A DNA stretch of 64,000 nucleotides, from positions 83,182 through 147,181 of the forward strand of contig NZ_LQBL01000033.1 in the NCBI RefSeq assembly GCF_001483745.1. The letters run 5' to 3'. Shown in pieces: positions 50,806-59,829 of this stretch (the first letter of the stretch is position 1; each line of letters begins with the position of its first letter). The DNA is from Serinicoccus chungangensis. Lineage in GTDB: Bacteria > Actinomycetota > Actinomycetes > Actinomycetales > Dermatophilaceae. A program made the translations under genes and the position numbers. The notes under the pieces are model-generated. The model was given only the letters and a program-made list of their open reading frames with translations. It searched no databases and was not told the origin of the DNA.

Positions 50806-51981
50806 ATGGCCGACACCGACCAGAGCGCCGACCGCGCCCTGATCGAGCGCACGATCGCCGCGATCGAGGGCCCGGACCACGAGAGCTCGGCGGCGGTCGC
50901 CCGCGCCTTCGACGGCAAGGTCAAGCCGGTGCGCAGCCTGGGGCAGCTCGAGGCCCTCGCCGCACGGGTCGCGGGCATCCAGCGCACCACCACCCCGCGG
51001 GTCGACTCCCCCGTCGTCCTCGTGTGCGCCGCCGACCACGGGATCGCCCGGACCGGGGTCAGCGCCTACCCGCAGGAGGTCACCGCGCAGATGCTCGCCG
51101 CCTTCGCCGGCGGCCGCGCAGCCGTGTCGATCCTCGCGCACCAGGCCGACGCGCAGCTCGTCGTCGCCGACCTCGGGGTGGTGGAGCCGCCGCAGCTGCA
51201 CCCGACCCACGCGTATGCCCCCGTGCTGGACCGGCGGGTCCGCGCCGGGACGGACAACAGCGCGGAGGGGCCGGCGATGACCCGCGCCGAGGCCGAGCAG
51301 GCGGTGGCGACGGGGATCCGCCTGGCCGAGGAGCTCGTCGAGGGCGGGGCCGACCTCATCGCGCTCGGCGAGATGGGCATCGGCAGCACGACGACCGCCA
51401 GCGTCCTCACCTCCGCCATCCTCGACCGGGACCCCGCCCGGGTCGTCGGCGCCGGCACCGGCGTCGAGGGGGAGGCGCTCGCGCACAAGGTCGAGATGGT
51501 CGACGCCGTGCTCGCCCGGCACGAGGACGTCGAGGAGCCCTGGGACGTGCTGGCCGCGATGGGCGGGCTCGAGATCGCCGCCCTGGCCGGGGTGGCGCTG
51601 GGCTGTGCCGCCCACCGGGTGCCGGCCCTGCTCGACGGCTTCATCAGCACCGCGGGGGCGCTGGTGGCCTGGCGCCTGGCGCCGGCCGCCGCGGACGCGA
51701 TGATCGCCGCGCACCGCTCCACCGAGCCGGGCCACAGCATGCAGCTGCAGGAGCTGGGGCTGACCCCGCTGCTCGACCTGCAGATGCGCCTCGGCGAGGC
51801 CAGCGGCGCGGCCCTGGCCATCCCGCTCGTCCGCTCCAGCCTGGCGCTGCTGCAGGACATGGGCGAGCTCGCTGACCTCGGACGGGACGACGCTGCGCCC
51901 GACGACACGGCGCCCGACGACGTCGCGCCGGACGCCGCCTCCCCGGCCGCGCCCGACGGCGCGCCACCGCACGGCGGCTGA
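50806..51981 (+). CDS. cobT: Nicotinate-nucleotide:dimethylbenzimidazole phosphoribosyltransferase
   Basis: 391 residues; makes alpha-ribazole phosphate, the lower ligand. CAADHGIARTGVSAYPQEVT, ALGEMGIGSTTTAS (nucleotide-binding and general base region), GAGTGVEGEALAHKVEMV and LDGFISTAGALVA match CobT. The final ~30 residues are an Asp/Ala/Pro-rich repeat tail (DDTAPDDVAPDAASPAAPD) with no family counterpart. It begins 4 bases after cobU. Confidence 0.94.
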   Translation: MADTDQSADRALIERTIAAIEGPDHESSAAVARAFDGKVKPVRSLGQLEALAARVAGIQRTTTPRVDSPVVLVCAADHGIARTGVSAYPQEVTAQMLAAFAGGRAAVSILAHQADAQLVVADLGVVEPPQLHPTHAYAPVLDRRVRAGTDNSAEGPAMTRAEAEQAVATGIRLAEELVEGGADLIALGEMGIGSTTTASVLTSAILDRDPARVVGAGTGVEGEALAHKVEMVDAVLARHEDVEEPWDVLAAMGGLEIAALAGVALGCAAHRVPALLDGFISTAGALVAWRLAPAAADAMIAAHRSTEPGHSMQLQELGLTPLLDLQMRLGEASGAALAIPLVRSSLALLQDMGELADLGRDDAAPDDTAPDDVAPDAASPAAPDGAPPHGG

Positions 51982-51987
51982 CCACCG

Positions 51988-52737
51988 ATGATCAGCGGGC
52001 TCCGGGACGCGACGAGCTTCCTCACCCGGGTGCCGGTGCCGGCGCGCCAGGGCTTCGACCTGGCGGGCGCCGCGTGGGCCTTCCCGGTCGTGGGGGCCGG
52101 GGTCGGGGCGTTGGTCGGGGCCGTCGCGTGGTCGGGCCACCTGCTGCTGCCGACCCTCGTGGCGGCGACCCTCGCCGTGCTCGCCGAGGTCGTGCTCACC
52201 GGGGCGCTGCACCTGGACGGCCTGGCCGACTGCGCGGACGGGTGCGGCGGGCACGACCGGGCCACCCGGCTGCGCATCATGAAGGACCACGCGGTCGGGG
52301 TCTACGGCGCCGCGGCGGTGGTGCTGGCCCTGCTCCTGCAGGTCGCGGCGATCGACGCGCTGCTCGGGACGCTGGACGGGTGGGGCGTCGTCGCCGTCCT
52401 CGCCTCGGTCGGCGCCCTCTCGCGCTCGGCCATGCTCACCGTGGCGCTGCGGCTGCCCTCGGCCCGGCCGGAGGGGACTGCAGGACCGCTGGTGCGTGGG
52501 CTGCTGCCGGCGCAGGTGCTGGTGGCCGTCGGCCTGGGCACGGTGTCGACGCTCCTGATCTGGCCGGTGGGGGTGTGGGTCGCCGTCGGCGTCCTGCTCG
52601 CCGCGTTCGCCACCCCGTGGCTCGTCGAGATGTGGGCGGACCGGATGCTGGGCGGGGCCACCGGGGACGTCCTCGGCGCCACGGCGGTGCTCACCCAGGT
52701 GACCGGGCTGCTCGCCGCGCTGGCCGTGCTGGGCTGA
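51988..52737 (+). CDS. cobS: Cobalamin synthase (adenosylcobinamide-GDP ribazoletransferase)
   Basis: 249 residues, integral membrane protein that joins the lower and upper halves of the cofactor. FLTRVPVPARQGFDLAGAAW, the metal-binding LHLDGLADCADGCGGHDRA and RLRIMKDHAVGVYGAAAVVL (part) are diagnostic. ATG 6 bases after cobT. Last gene of the cobalamin run. Confidence 0.94.
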   Translation: MISGLRDATSFLTRVPVPARQGFDLAGAAWAFPVVGAGVGALVGAVAWSGHLLLPTLVAATLAVLAEVVLTGALHLDGLADCADGCGGHDRATRLRIMKDHAVGVYGAAAVVLALLLQVAAIDALLGTLDGWGVVAVLASVGALSRSAMLTVALRLPSARPEGTAGPLVRGLLPAQVLVAVGLGTVSTLLIWPVGVWVAVGVLLAAFATPWLVEMWADRMLGGATGDVLGATAVLTQVTGLLAALAVLG

Positions 52738-52766
52738 GCCGGGACGGCACGGCATACATTGGCGAC

Positions 52767-53690
52767 GTGAGCACTCCCCAGTTCGGCCAGCACCCGGCCC
52801 CGCTGCGCACGATCGCGCACGTCAGCGACACCCACCTGCTCGCCGACGGCGCCCGCCAGTTCGGCGCCATCGACACCACCGCCCACGCCCGGGAGGCCCT
52901 GGAGCGGCTCACCCGGCTGGACCCCGCGCCGGACGCCATCGTCGTCACCGGCGACCTCGCCGACCGGGGCGAGCCGGCGGCATACCGTGAGCTGCGGGCG
53001 ATGGTGGAGCCGCTCGCGACCGACCTCGGCGCCCAGGTCGTGTGGGTCATGGGCAACCACGACGAGCGCCCGGCCTACGCCGCCGAGCTCTTCGACCGCG
53101 AGGCCGGGGTCGAGGAGGCGCAGGACGCGGTCTACGACGTCGGCGGCCTGCGCGTGGTCTCGCTGGACACGACGGTGCCCGGCTACCACCACGGCGACCT
53201 GCGCGAGGAGCAGCTGGCCTGGCTGACCGAGGTGCTCGCGACCCCGGCCGAGCACGGCACCGTCCTGGCGCTGCACCACCCGCCCATCCCGGTGCCGATG
53301 GTCCCGGCCGCCGCCATCATCGAGCTGCTCGACCAGGACCGGCTGGCCGCCGTGCTGGAGGGCACCGACGTCGTGAGCATCCTCGGCGGGCACTTCCACT
53401 TCTCCTCGCACTCGACCTTCGCCGGGATCCCGGTGAGCGTGGCCGCGGCGACCTGCTACCTCGAGGACCCGGCCCCGCTCGGGCGCTTCACCTCGGCGCT
53501 CGACGCGCACCAGTCGGTCAACGTCGTCCACGTGTATGCCGACCGCGTCGTCCACACGGTCGTCCCCGTCGCGGCGGCGCCGGAGGTCGCCGGTCACCCG
53601 GCCGAGGTGGTCGAGCAGCTGGCCGCGCTGACCCCCGAGCAGCGGCGCGAGATGATCTCGCGCAAGGGGGCGCGGGGCGCGCAGGAGTGA
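52767..53690 (+). CDS. Metallophosphoesterase, CpdA-like
   Basis: 307 residues of the calcineurin-like fold: HVSDTHLL, VVTGDLADRGE, VMGNHDERP, ALHHPPIP and GGHFHFSSHS supply the two-metal site. The pattern matches class III cyclic nucleotide phosphodiesterases (CpdA/Rv0805). cAMP hydrolysis is the best guess. The GTG start is chosen because TACATT at 52755-52760 lies 6 bases before it (leaderless pattern). The stop overlaps the next gene (GTGA). Confidence 0.87.
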   Translation: MSTPQFGQHPAPLRTIAHVSDTHLLADGARQFGAIDTTAHAREALERLTRLDPAPDAIVVTGDLADRGEPAAYRELRAMVEPLATDLGAQVVWVMGNHDERPAYAAELFDREAGVEEAQDAVYDVGGLRVVSLDTTVPGYHHGDLREEQLAWLTEVLATPAEHGTVLALHHPPIPVPMVPAAAIIELLDQDRLAAVLEGTDVVSILGGHFHFSSHSTFAGIPVSVAAATCYLEDPAPLGRFTSALDAHQSVNVVHVYADRVVHTVVPVAAAPEVAGHPAEVVEQLAALTPEQRREMISRKGARGAQE

Positions 53691-54676
53691 GCGGGGCGAC
53701 CCGGGACAGACCGGGGGCCGGCCTCGTCCCCGCCGCCTTCGCCGACCTCGTCCGCGACCGGCCCGCCGACGAGGTGCTGGGGGCGCTGCCGGACCGGGCC
53801 GGGCTGCCCCGTGCCGTCGACGGCGCCACCTGGCTCGACGACCTGCCCGGCCTGGTCGACCGGCTGCTCGCAGACTGGCGGCTGACGGTCGCCGGGACCA
53901 GCCGGCACGGCGAGTGCGCGCTGGTGGTGCCGGTGCGACGGCAGAGCGGGGAGGCGGCGGCGCTCAAGGTGACCTGGCCGCACGCCGAGTCCCGCCACGA
54001 GCACCTGGCCCTGCGGGCCTGGGACGGCCGCGGCGCCGTGCGGCTGCTCACCGCCGACCCGGTCTCCTCGGCCCTGCTGCTCGAGGGCCTGGACGCCGAC
54101 CGGTGCCTGCGCGAGCGACCTCTCCTCGAGGCGTGCGAGGTCGTCGGGCTGCTCATGCGCGAGCTGGACCGCCCGGCCCTGCCACGGGTCGACACGGTCG
54201 CGGCCAAGGCGCGGCGGTGGGCCGAGCAGCTCACCCGCCCCACCCCGAGCGTGCCCCGCCGGCTCACCGAGCAGGCCGCCGCGACCCTGCCGGACCTGCT
54301 GGCCGACCCCGGCCCGCCGTCGCTCGTGCACGAGGACCTGCACGACCTCAACGTGCTCGCCCCCCTCCCCGGCTCCGCGGATCGGGGCGACTGGCGGGCG
54401 ATCGACCCCAAGCCGGTCGCCGGGGAGTGGGCGTATGCCGTGGCCCCCGTCGTCTGGAACCGCGCCGGGGAGGCGGCCCGGGCGAGCAACCTGCGCACCC
54501 ACGCCCGGCTGCTGGCGGACGTCGTGGCCGACGCGGCCGGGCTGGACGAGGACCGGGTGCGCGCCTGGACCTTCGTCCGGCTGGTGCTCAACGCGGTGTG
54601 GGCGGCGCCCTTCGCGCCGGCGTCGGACGACTTCCGGGCGCGGATGATCGCCCTGGCCAAGGCGTTCACGGACTGA
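53687..54676 (+). CDS. Streptomycin-6-kinase-like phosphotransferase
   Basis: 329 residues resembling the APH_6_hur group (streptomycin 6-kinase and hydroxyurea phosphotransferase). The catalytic loop reads LVHEDLHDLNVLA, with the metal Asp in WRAIDPKPVAGEWAYA, typical of this group. Resistance is possible but many chromosomal members have unknown substrates. Co-translated with the phosphoesterase through a GTGA overlap. Confidence 0.82.
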   Translation: MSGATRDRPGAGLVPAAFADLVRDRPADEVLGALPDRAGLPRAVDGATWLDDLPGLVDRLLADWRLTVAGTSRHGECALVVPVRRQSGEAAALKVTWPHAESRHEHLALRAWDGRGAVRLLTADPVSSALLLEGLDADRCLRERPLLEACEVVGLLMRELDRPALPRVDTVAAKARRWAEQLTRPTPSVPRRLTEQAAATLPDLLADPGPPSLVHEDLHDLNVLAPLPGSADRGDWRAIDPKPVAGEWAYAVAPVVWNRAGEAARASNLRTHARLLADVVADAAGLDEDRVRAWTFVRLVLNAVWAAPFAPASDDFRARMIALAKAFTD

Positions 54677-54763
54677 GGCGGCCCGCGCCCGAGGGTGGAC
54701 GACCCGGGCGCCGGGACGGTGACTGACCGGGCGCCGGCGGGACCACCGGCATACGCTCGAGGG

Positions 54764-55642
54764 ATGCACACACGGACTATCGGCAACCCCACCGTCGGCG
54801 AGCACCAGGTCGGTGCGATCGGCCTGGGGCTCATGACCTTCGACCAGAGCGGGGAGCAGCCCCGCGAGCAGCTCCTCGACACCGTGCGCGCGGCGCTCGA
54901 CGCCGGGGTGACGCTGTTCGACACCGCGGACGCCTACGGGCCCGGCGAGAAGGGCGCCGGTGCGCAGGGGGAGAACGAGCGCCTCGTCGCCTCGCTGCTC
55001 GACGAGCTCGGCGTGCGCGACCAGGTCCTGCTGGCGACCAAGGGTGGGCACGTGCGCACCGACGGCGGCGCCTGGGAGACCGACAGCAGCCGCAGCCACC
55101 TCACCTCGGCGGTGGACGCCAGCCTCGAGCGGCTCGGGGTCGAGCAGATCGCCCTGTGGCAGCACCACCGGCCCGACCCGGACACCCCGGACGACGAGGT
55201 CTTCGCGACGCTCAAGGAGATCGCCGACTCCGGCAAGGTGGCGATGATCGGGCTGTCCAACGCCGACCCCGCCCAGATCCGGGCCGCCCACGAGGTGCTC
55301 GGGGACGCGCTGGTCAGCGTGCAGAACCAGTTCAGCCCCAAGTTCCGCAGCAGCTACCCCGAGATCGAGGTCTGCGCCGAGCTGGGCCTCGCGTTCCTGC
55401 CCTGGTCGCCGCTGGGTGGCCTCAACGACGCCAAGCAGCTGGCCGAGCACCACCCGGCCTTCGCCGAGGTCGCACGGGAGCGCGGCGTCAGCCCGCAGCA
55501 GGTCGCGCTGGCCTGGGAGCTGGCGCAGTCGCCGGTCGTCATCCCCATCCCCGGGGCCAAGCGTCCCCAGTCGGTCACGGACTCGGCGGCCGCCGCCGAC
55601 CTGCAGCTCAGCGACGAGGAGCTGGCCCGCCTGGACGGCTGA
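54764..55642 (+). CDS. Aldo/keto reductase
   Basis: 292 residues. Catalytic Asp and Tyr in LFDTADAYGPGE, Lys in LATKGGH, His in WQHHRPDP; cofactor end VIPIPGAKRPQSVTDS. Resembles the YajO/pyridoxal-reductase-like AKR group; the substrate is unknown. TACGCT at 54752-54757 lies 6 bases before the ATG (leaderless pattern), excluding the upstream in-frame ATG at 54695. Confidence 0.9.
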   Translation: MHTRTIGNPTVGEHQVGAIGLGLMTFDQSGEQPREQLLDTVRAALDAGVTLFDTADAYGPGEKGAGAQGENERLVASLLDELGVRDQVLLATKGGHVRTDGGAWETDSSRSHLTSAVDASLERLGVEQIALWQHHRPDPDTPDDEVFATLKEIADSGKVAMIGLSNADPAQIRAAHEVLGDALVSVQNQFSPKFRSSYPEIEVCAELGLAFLPWSPLGGLNDAKQLAEHHPAFAEVARERGVSPQQVALAWELAQSPVVIPIPGAKRPQSVTDSAAAADLQLSDEELARLDG

Positions 55643-55681
55643 CCCTCCCGCGCGAGCCGGGTTGTCGCTAGGCTGCGGCGG

Positions 55682-58018
55682 GTGAGCGCACCGGCGGGCG
55701 TGGCCGTGGACGTCGACTGGGCGCGGGTGGCGACCGAGTTCCACCGCGACCGGGACGTCATCGCGACGCGCACCGCGATCAACGCCTCGCGGGTCGACCT
55801 CGCGGAGTTCACCGGAGCCGTCGAGGGCCTGGTGAGCGGGCCGGACCGGGACCCCGCCGCGGTCACCGCGGCCGTCCGAGGTCTCTGGTCCCAGGCCGCC
55901 CGGCAGCCGGGGGCGTCCTTCCTGCTGGGGTTCTCCCTGTATGCCGAGGTGCAGCACGGGTGGGAGCTCAGCGCCGACACCGACAACATGGCCGTGCTCA
56001 TCGAGTCGGTCCGGGAGACCTGGCTGACCGCCCGGACGGCGGTCGACGACGGCCAGGAGCGCGCGCTGGTGGACCTGCTGGTGCGCCACCTCGGTGACCT
56101 GCTGGCCGCCTTCGAGATGGAGAACGGGCTCAACTGCTCGTGCGCCCTCGAGACCATCCAGGCCGCCGGGCAGGTCGCCGACGGGACGGCCGCGGTGCTC
56201 GCCGACCTGGACGCCCTCACCGGAGACGCGCCCACCACCCACGGGGTGGCGGGCGCCGGCGCGGCGCCCGTGACCCCCGCCGGCCTGCTCCGGCGCGTCC
56301 TCGAGGCCCACCACCTCTACTTCGACGGGGTCCGGCTCTCGGCCCAGACCATCCTCGAGCACGTGCTCGGGGAGGTCGAGGTCGAGGAGGTCGAGGCCCG
56401 CGCCGCCGCGCTGCAGCAGGCCCTCATGGACGAGCGGCTGGCGGTCGACGTCTACCAGAGCGAGCTGCGCGCGCACGTCATGGCGCTCACCGCCCTGGCC
56501 GCGCGGTTGCGGTCCACGGCGCTCTCGGGACTGACCTTCCCGGGCCTCAAGGTGACGTATGTCGTCCCCTTCACCGCCCGGGGCGCCACCGACAACCTGG
56601 CGCGGGACAACGAGCGGCTGGTCGCCGCCGTGCGCCGCCACGGCCACCGGCTCATCGGCACCGGCCCGCTCGCCCCGCTCCAGGTGCGCGACCTCGAGCT
56701 GAGCGACATCTGGAGCCACGGCCGGGACGAGGTGTTCAGCGAGGCCACGGAGTCCGAGCTGGAGCCGACGGCATACCAGGTCGTCACCGCGGTCCTGCCG
56801 GACCTGTGGATCCAGCCACGCGCACCGGGTCTGCCCCGGCTCGGGCCGTACCGGGTCGAGATCCGCTTCTCCTCCTTCGGCAACCACCACGTGCGCGTCA
56901 GCGGCCCGGTGCAGCCGGCCGACGACGACCGCCCGCCCGGCTACCACGACCTCAACCAGGCGCTGCGCCGCGGGTCCGGCTTCATGGGCGCCGAGGACGT
57001 CGTGCTCGACTCCGGGGGCCAGGTCCACGGCTCGGTGGGGCAGCTCGCCGCGGCCGTGGTCGAGATGGTGTCGGGGTGGGACGACCTGCTCGAGGTCCGC
57101 AAGCTGCGCTGCCACGTCGACCCGGCCATCGACACGCACGCCCTCATCACCGTGCCCGAGGCGTTCGTGCGCACCCCGACGGAGCCCGGCGCCCCGCCCG
57201 TCTCCGTCGAGGCCACCGGGGAGCAGATCCTCGACGCGGTCGGCCCGCTGCTGCTCATCCCGGCCGAGCGCACCGCCGCCGGGTTGGAGGAGTGGCTCCG
57301 GTATGCCGACCCCGGCCTCGACGCCGACATCCCCAACTTCCTCGGCCAGCTCGCGCCGCTGGACTCCCTCGCCGTCCAGACCGCCCGCAGCACGTGCCTC
57401 TACACCCCCGGCCTGCCGGACTGGTCCCTGCTCGGCACCAGCGAGCTCGTCGAGTTCGTCGTGTCGTCACGGGCGCTCATCCGGCAGTGGAACAACCACC
57501 TGCAGGAGGCGGTGGACGTGGCGACGACCATGCTGCGACGGCGTCTGGCCGGGGAGTCGCTCAAGACCGACGAGGTGCGCCTGCTGCGGCTGCGGCTGGC
57601 CGACCACGGCGCCCTCATCCGCCAGCAGCGGGCCCTGCTGCACTCCGAGGAGCTGGCCCGCTCCCCCGGGCACCGGCACATCCTCGACAACCTGCTGCAC
57701 ACGAGCGGGGCCTCCCGGCTGGAGGCCGAGCTCGCGACGAGCATCGGTGAGCTGGACGAGCTCTACACCCAGCTCGGCGACGACGCCGCCGCGGTCGAGG
57801 AGGCCCGGACCGCGGCCTACCAGAACCTCGTCGGGCTCATCCTCTTCGTCCTCGCGCTCTTCTCGCTCGCCGACCTCTTCGGCTTCGTCAACGACTCGGT
57901 CTTCCCCGCCCGCACGCCGACGGCCGTCGTGGCCGCGGAGCTGGTCACCTATGCTCTGGCCATCGTCGGTCTGGCGGTGTGGGGAGTCATCGGATACCGC
58001 AGGAGCACGCGTGGTTGA
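55682..58018 (+). CDS. Large membrane-anchored protein of unknown function
   Basis: 778 residues, no family recognised. About 700 residues of mostly helical soluble sequence contain likely coiled coils (EVEVEEVEARAAALQQAL; EAELATSIGELDELYTQLGD), then two membrane segments near 715-735 and 748-770 and a short basic tail (YRRSTRG). There is no signal peptide, so the large part is probably cytosolic. A long helical domain followed by two terminal segments recalls CorA-like transporters, but no GMN motif is present. TAGGCT at 55669-55674 lies 7 bases before the GTG. It overlaps the GNAT gene by 8 bases. Confidence 0.75.
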   Translation: MSAPAGVAVDVDWARVATEFHRDRDVIATRTAINASRVDLAEFTGAVEGLVSGPDRDPAAVTAAVRGLWSQAARQPGASFLLGFSLYAEVQHGWELSADTDNMAVLIESVRETWLTARTAVDDGQERALVDLLVRHLGDLLAAFEMENGLNCSCALETIQAAGQVADGTAAVLADLDALTGDAPTTHGVAGAGAAPVTPAGLLRRVLEAHHLYFDGVRLSAQTILEHVLGEVEVEEVEARAAALQQALMDERLAVDVYQSELRAHVMALTALAARLRSTALSGLTFPGLKVTYVVPFTARGATDNLARDNERLVAAVRRHGHRLIGTGPLAPLQVRDLELSDIWSHGRDEVFSEATESELEPTAYQVVTAVLPDLWIQPRAPGLPRLGPYRVEIRFSSFGNHHVRVSGPVQPADDDRPPGYHDLNQALRRGSGFMGAEDVVLDSGGQVHGSVGQLAAAVVEMVSGWDDLLEVRKLRCHVDPAIDTHALITVPEAFVRTPTEPGAPPVSVEATGEQILDAVGPLLLIPAERTAAGLEEWLRYADPGLDADIPNFLGQLAPLDSLAVQTARSTCLYTPGLPDWSLLGTSELVEFVVSSRALIRQWNNHLQEAVDVATTMLRRRLAGESLKTDEVRLLRLRLADHGALIRQQRALLHSEELARSPGHRHILDNLLHTSGASRLEAELATSIGELDELYTQLGDDAAAVEEARTAAYQNLVGLILFVLALFSLADLFGFVNDSVFPARTPTAVVAAELVTYALAIVGLAVWGVIGYRRSTRG

Positions 58019-58673
58019 GCTGGTCGAGAGCGGTATGACGTCCGAGCAGGTGTGGCGGGACTGCTACGCCCAGGTGCTCGCCCCGTCGTTCCCGGCCGAC
58101 GAGCTGGTCGGCGAGGACGACTTCGTCGCCGCGTGCCGGCGACCCACCAGCCAGGTGGTCGTCGCGCTCGACGGCACGGAGCCGGTGGGGGTGTCGGTCG
58201 TCGACGCCGTCGCTCCGGACGCCCCGGTGGCGCTGCTGTCCTACCTCGCCAGCCATCCCGTCCGCCGCGCCGGTGGCGTCGGGTCCCGGCTCATGGAGCG
58301 CCTGCGCGCCCGTGGGCCGATGCTGCTCGTCGAGATCGAGGACCCCCGGGCGCACGACGACCGCGGCTTCGGCGACCCCCGGCGGCGCATCGAGTTCTAC
58401 CGCAGGCACGGCGTGCGGGCGCTGGACGTGCCGTTCTTCCAACCACCTGTCGCGCCCGGTCGACCACGGGTCGAGGGGATGCTGCTCGGCGTCCTCACCC
58501 CGGGCCCCGTCCCCGAGCGGATCGACGCCGGGCCGGTCCGGGCCTACCTCACCGACTACCTGCGCGGCTCCGGCGAGGACCTCGACGCGGCGCCGGCGAG
58601 CACCCTGCTGGAGGCCCTGGCCGGGGAGACGGTGCCGGTCATCGACCTGCCGACCACCGAGGAGACGACATGA
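58011..58673 (+). CDS. GNAT-family acetyltransferase
   Basis: 220 residues. A GNAT fold is indicated by the acyl-CoA loop region YLASHPVRRAGGVGSRLMERL (key part RRAGGVGSRL), the following strand LLVEIEDP and the RIEFYRRHGVRAL motif. The GTG at 58011 is chosen because AGGAG lies 5 bases upstream. It overlaps the preceding 778-residue gene and the next gene (ATGA), so all three are co-translated. The substrate is unknown. Confidence 0.78.
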   Translation: MVELVESGMTSEQVWRDCYAQVLAPSFPADELVGEDDFVAACRRPTSQVVVALDGTEPVGVSVVDAVAPDAPVALLSYLASHPVRRAGGVGSRLMERLRARGPMLLVEIEDPRAHDDRGFGDPRRRIEFYRRHGVRALDVPFFQPPVAPGRPRVEGMLLGVLTPGPVPERIDAGPVRAYLTDYLRGSGEDLDAAPASTLLEALAGETVPVIDLPTTEETT

Positions 58674-59746
58674 GCGCCACCCCCACCATCCCCGCCGAGA
58701 TGACCGCCAGCGTGCTGACGGGCGTCGGGTCCATCGTGCTGGAGCAGCGAGCCGTGCCGCAGCCCGCCCCCGACGAGGTGCTCATCCGGGTCGCCAGCGT
58801 CGGGGTGTGCGGCTCGGACGTCCACTACTACGAGCACGGGCGTATCGGTGAGTACGTCGTCGAGGAGCCGCTGATCCTCGGCCACGAGCTGAGCGGCACG
58901 GTCGTGGCGGTGGGCAGCGACGTCGACCCGGGCCGGGTCGGCGAGCGGGTCGCCGTCGAGCCGCAGCGCCCGTGCCGGGTGTGCGACTTCTGCAAGGCCG
59001 GTGACTACAACCTCTGCCCGTCGATGGAGTTCTACGCCACCCCGCCGGTCGACGGGGCGTTCTGCGAGTACGTCGTCATCCAGGCCGACTTCGCGTTCGC
59101 CCTGCCCGACTCGATCAGCGACCACGCGGGCGCCCTGCTGGAGCCGCTCTCGGTCGGCATCGCGGCCGCGCAGAAGGGCGGCATCAAGGTCGGGGACCGC
59201 GTGCTCGTCGCGGGAGGTGGCCCCATCGGCATCATCACTGCCCAGGTGGCCCGGGCCTACGGCGCCGCGGAGGTCGTGCTCACCGACATCAACCCCGCCC
59301 GCCGCGAGCTGGCCTCGCGCTACGGCGTGACCCGCGTGGTCGACCCGGGTCAGGAGTCGCTCGAGGGTCTGGACGCGCACGTCTTCGTCGACGCCACCGG
59401 CGCCGTCCCCGCGATCAGCTCGGGCATCCGCGCGACCCGTCCCGGCGGCACGGTGGTGCTCGTCGGCAGCGCCGACGAGATCCCGCTCTCGGTGCCCGAC
59501 GTGGCCATGCGCGAGCTCAACGTCACCGGCATCTTCCGCTACACCGGCACCTGGCCCATCGCCCGCGAGCTGGTCCGCAGCGGCCAGGTCGAGGTCGACT
59601 CCCTCGTCACCCACGTCTTCGGCCTGGAGCAGGTGGAGGAGGCGCTCTCCGGCGACGGCGCCCAGGACAGCCTCAAGCGCATCGTCCTGCCGGGGGTCAG
59701 GCGCGTGGAGGACCCGGTCGCTACTGCCCGGGGCGGGCGGCCTTGA
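58670..59746 (+). CDS. Zinc alcohol dehydrogenase, polyol (sorbitol/xylitol) type
   Basis: 358 residues, medium-chain dehydrogenase. Catalytic zinc ligands are in VGVCGSDVHYYEHG and ILGHELSG; the structural zinc site is PQRPCRVCDFCKAGDYNLC (four Cys); the NAD site is VLVAGGGPIGIITAQVAR. HYYEHGRIG and EPLSVG mark the sorbitol/xylitol dehydrogenase group. Its start overlaps the GNAT stop. It ends at a strong hairpin shared with the photolyase gene. Confidence 0.9.
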   Translation: MSATPTIPAEMTASVLTGVGSIVLEQRAVPQPAPDEVLIRVASVGVCGSDVHYYEHGRIGEYVVEEPLILGHELSGTVVAVGSDVDPGRVGERVAVEPQRPCRVCDFCKAGDYNLCPSMEFYATPPVDGAFCEYVVIQADFAFALPDSISDHAGALLEPLSVGIAAAQKGGIKVGDRVLVAGGGPIGIITAQVARAYGAAEVVLTDINPARRELASRYGVTRVVDPGQESLEGLDAHVFVDATGAVPAISSGIRATRPGGTVVLVGSADEIPLSVPDVAMRELNVTGIFRYTGTWPIARELVRSGQVEVDSLVTHVFGLEQVEEALSGDGAQDSLKRIVLPGVRRVEDPVATARGGRP

Positions 59747-59793
59747 GCACGGGCGCTGACGACCGCAGCGCACCCACCCGCGGCCGACCCTCC

Positions 59794-59829
59794 TGAGCGC
59801 CACCCCGCCGACCGGCGCGGTGGCGCTCA
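59794..59829. terminator. Bidirectional terminator between dehydrogenase and photolyase
   Basis: An 11-bp perfect stem (TGAGCGCCACC / GGTGGCGCTCA) whose right arm contains the photolyase stop codon. Confidence 0.65.

Noticed and set aside
53594-57139. Very long open frame on the minus strand (about 1180 codons), with similar long frames at 29423-33064, 2551-4668 and 10532-13777
   Set aside because: These are antisense or out-of-frame shadows created by high G+C. They lack domain motifs, and convincing genes with conserved motifs occupy the other frames.
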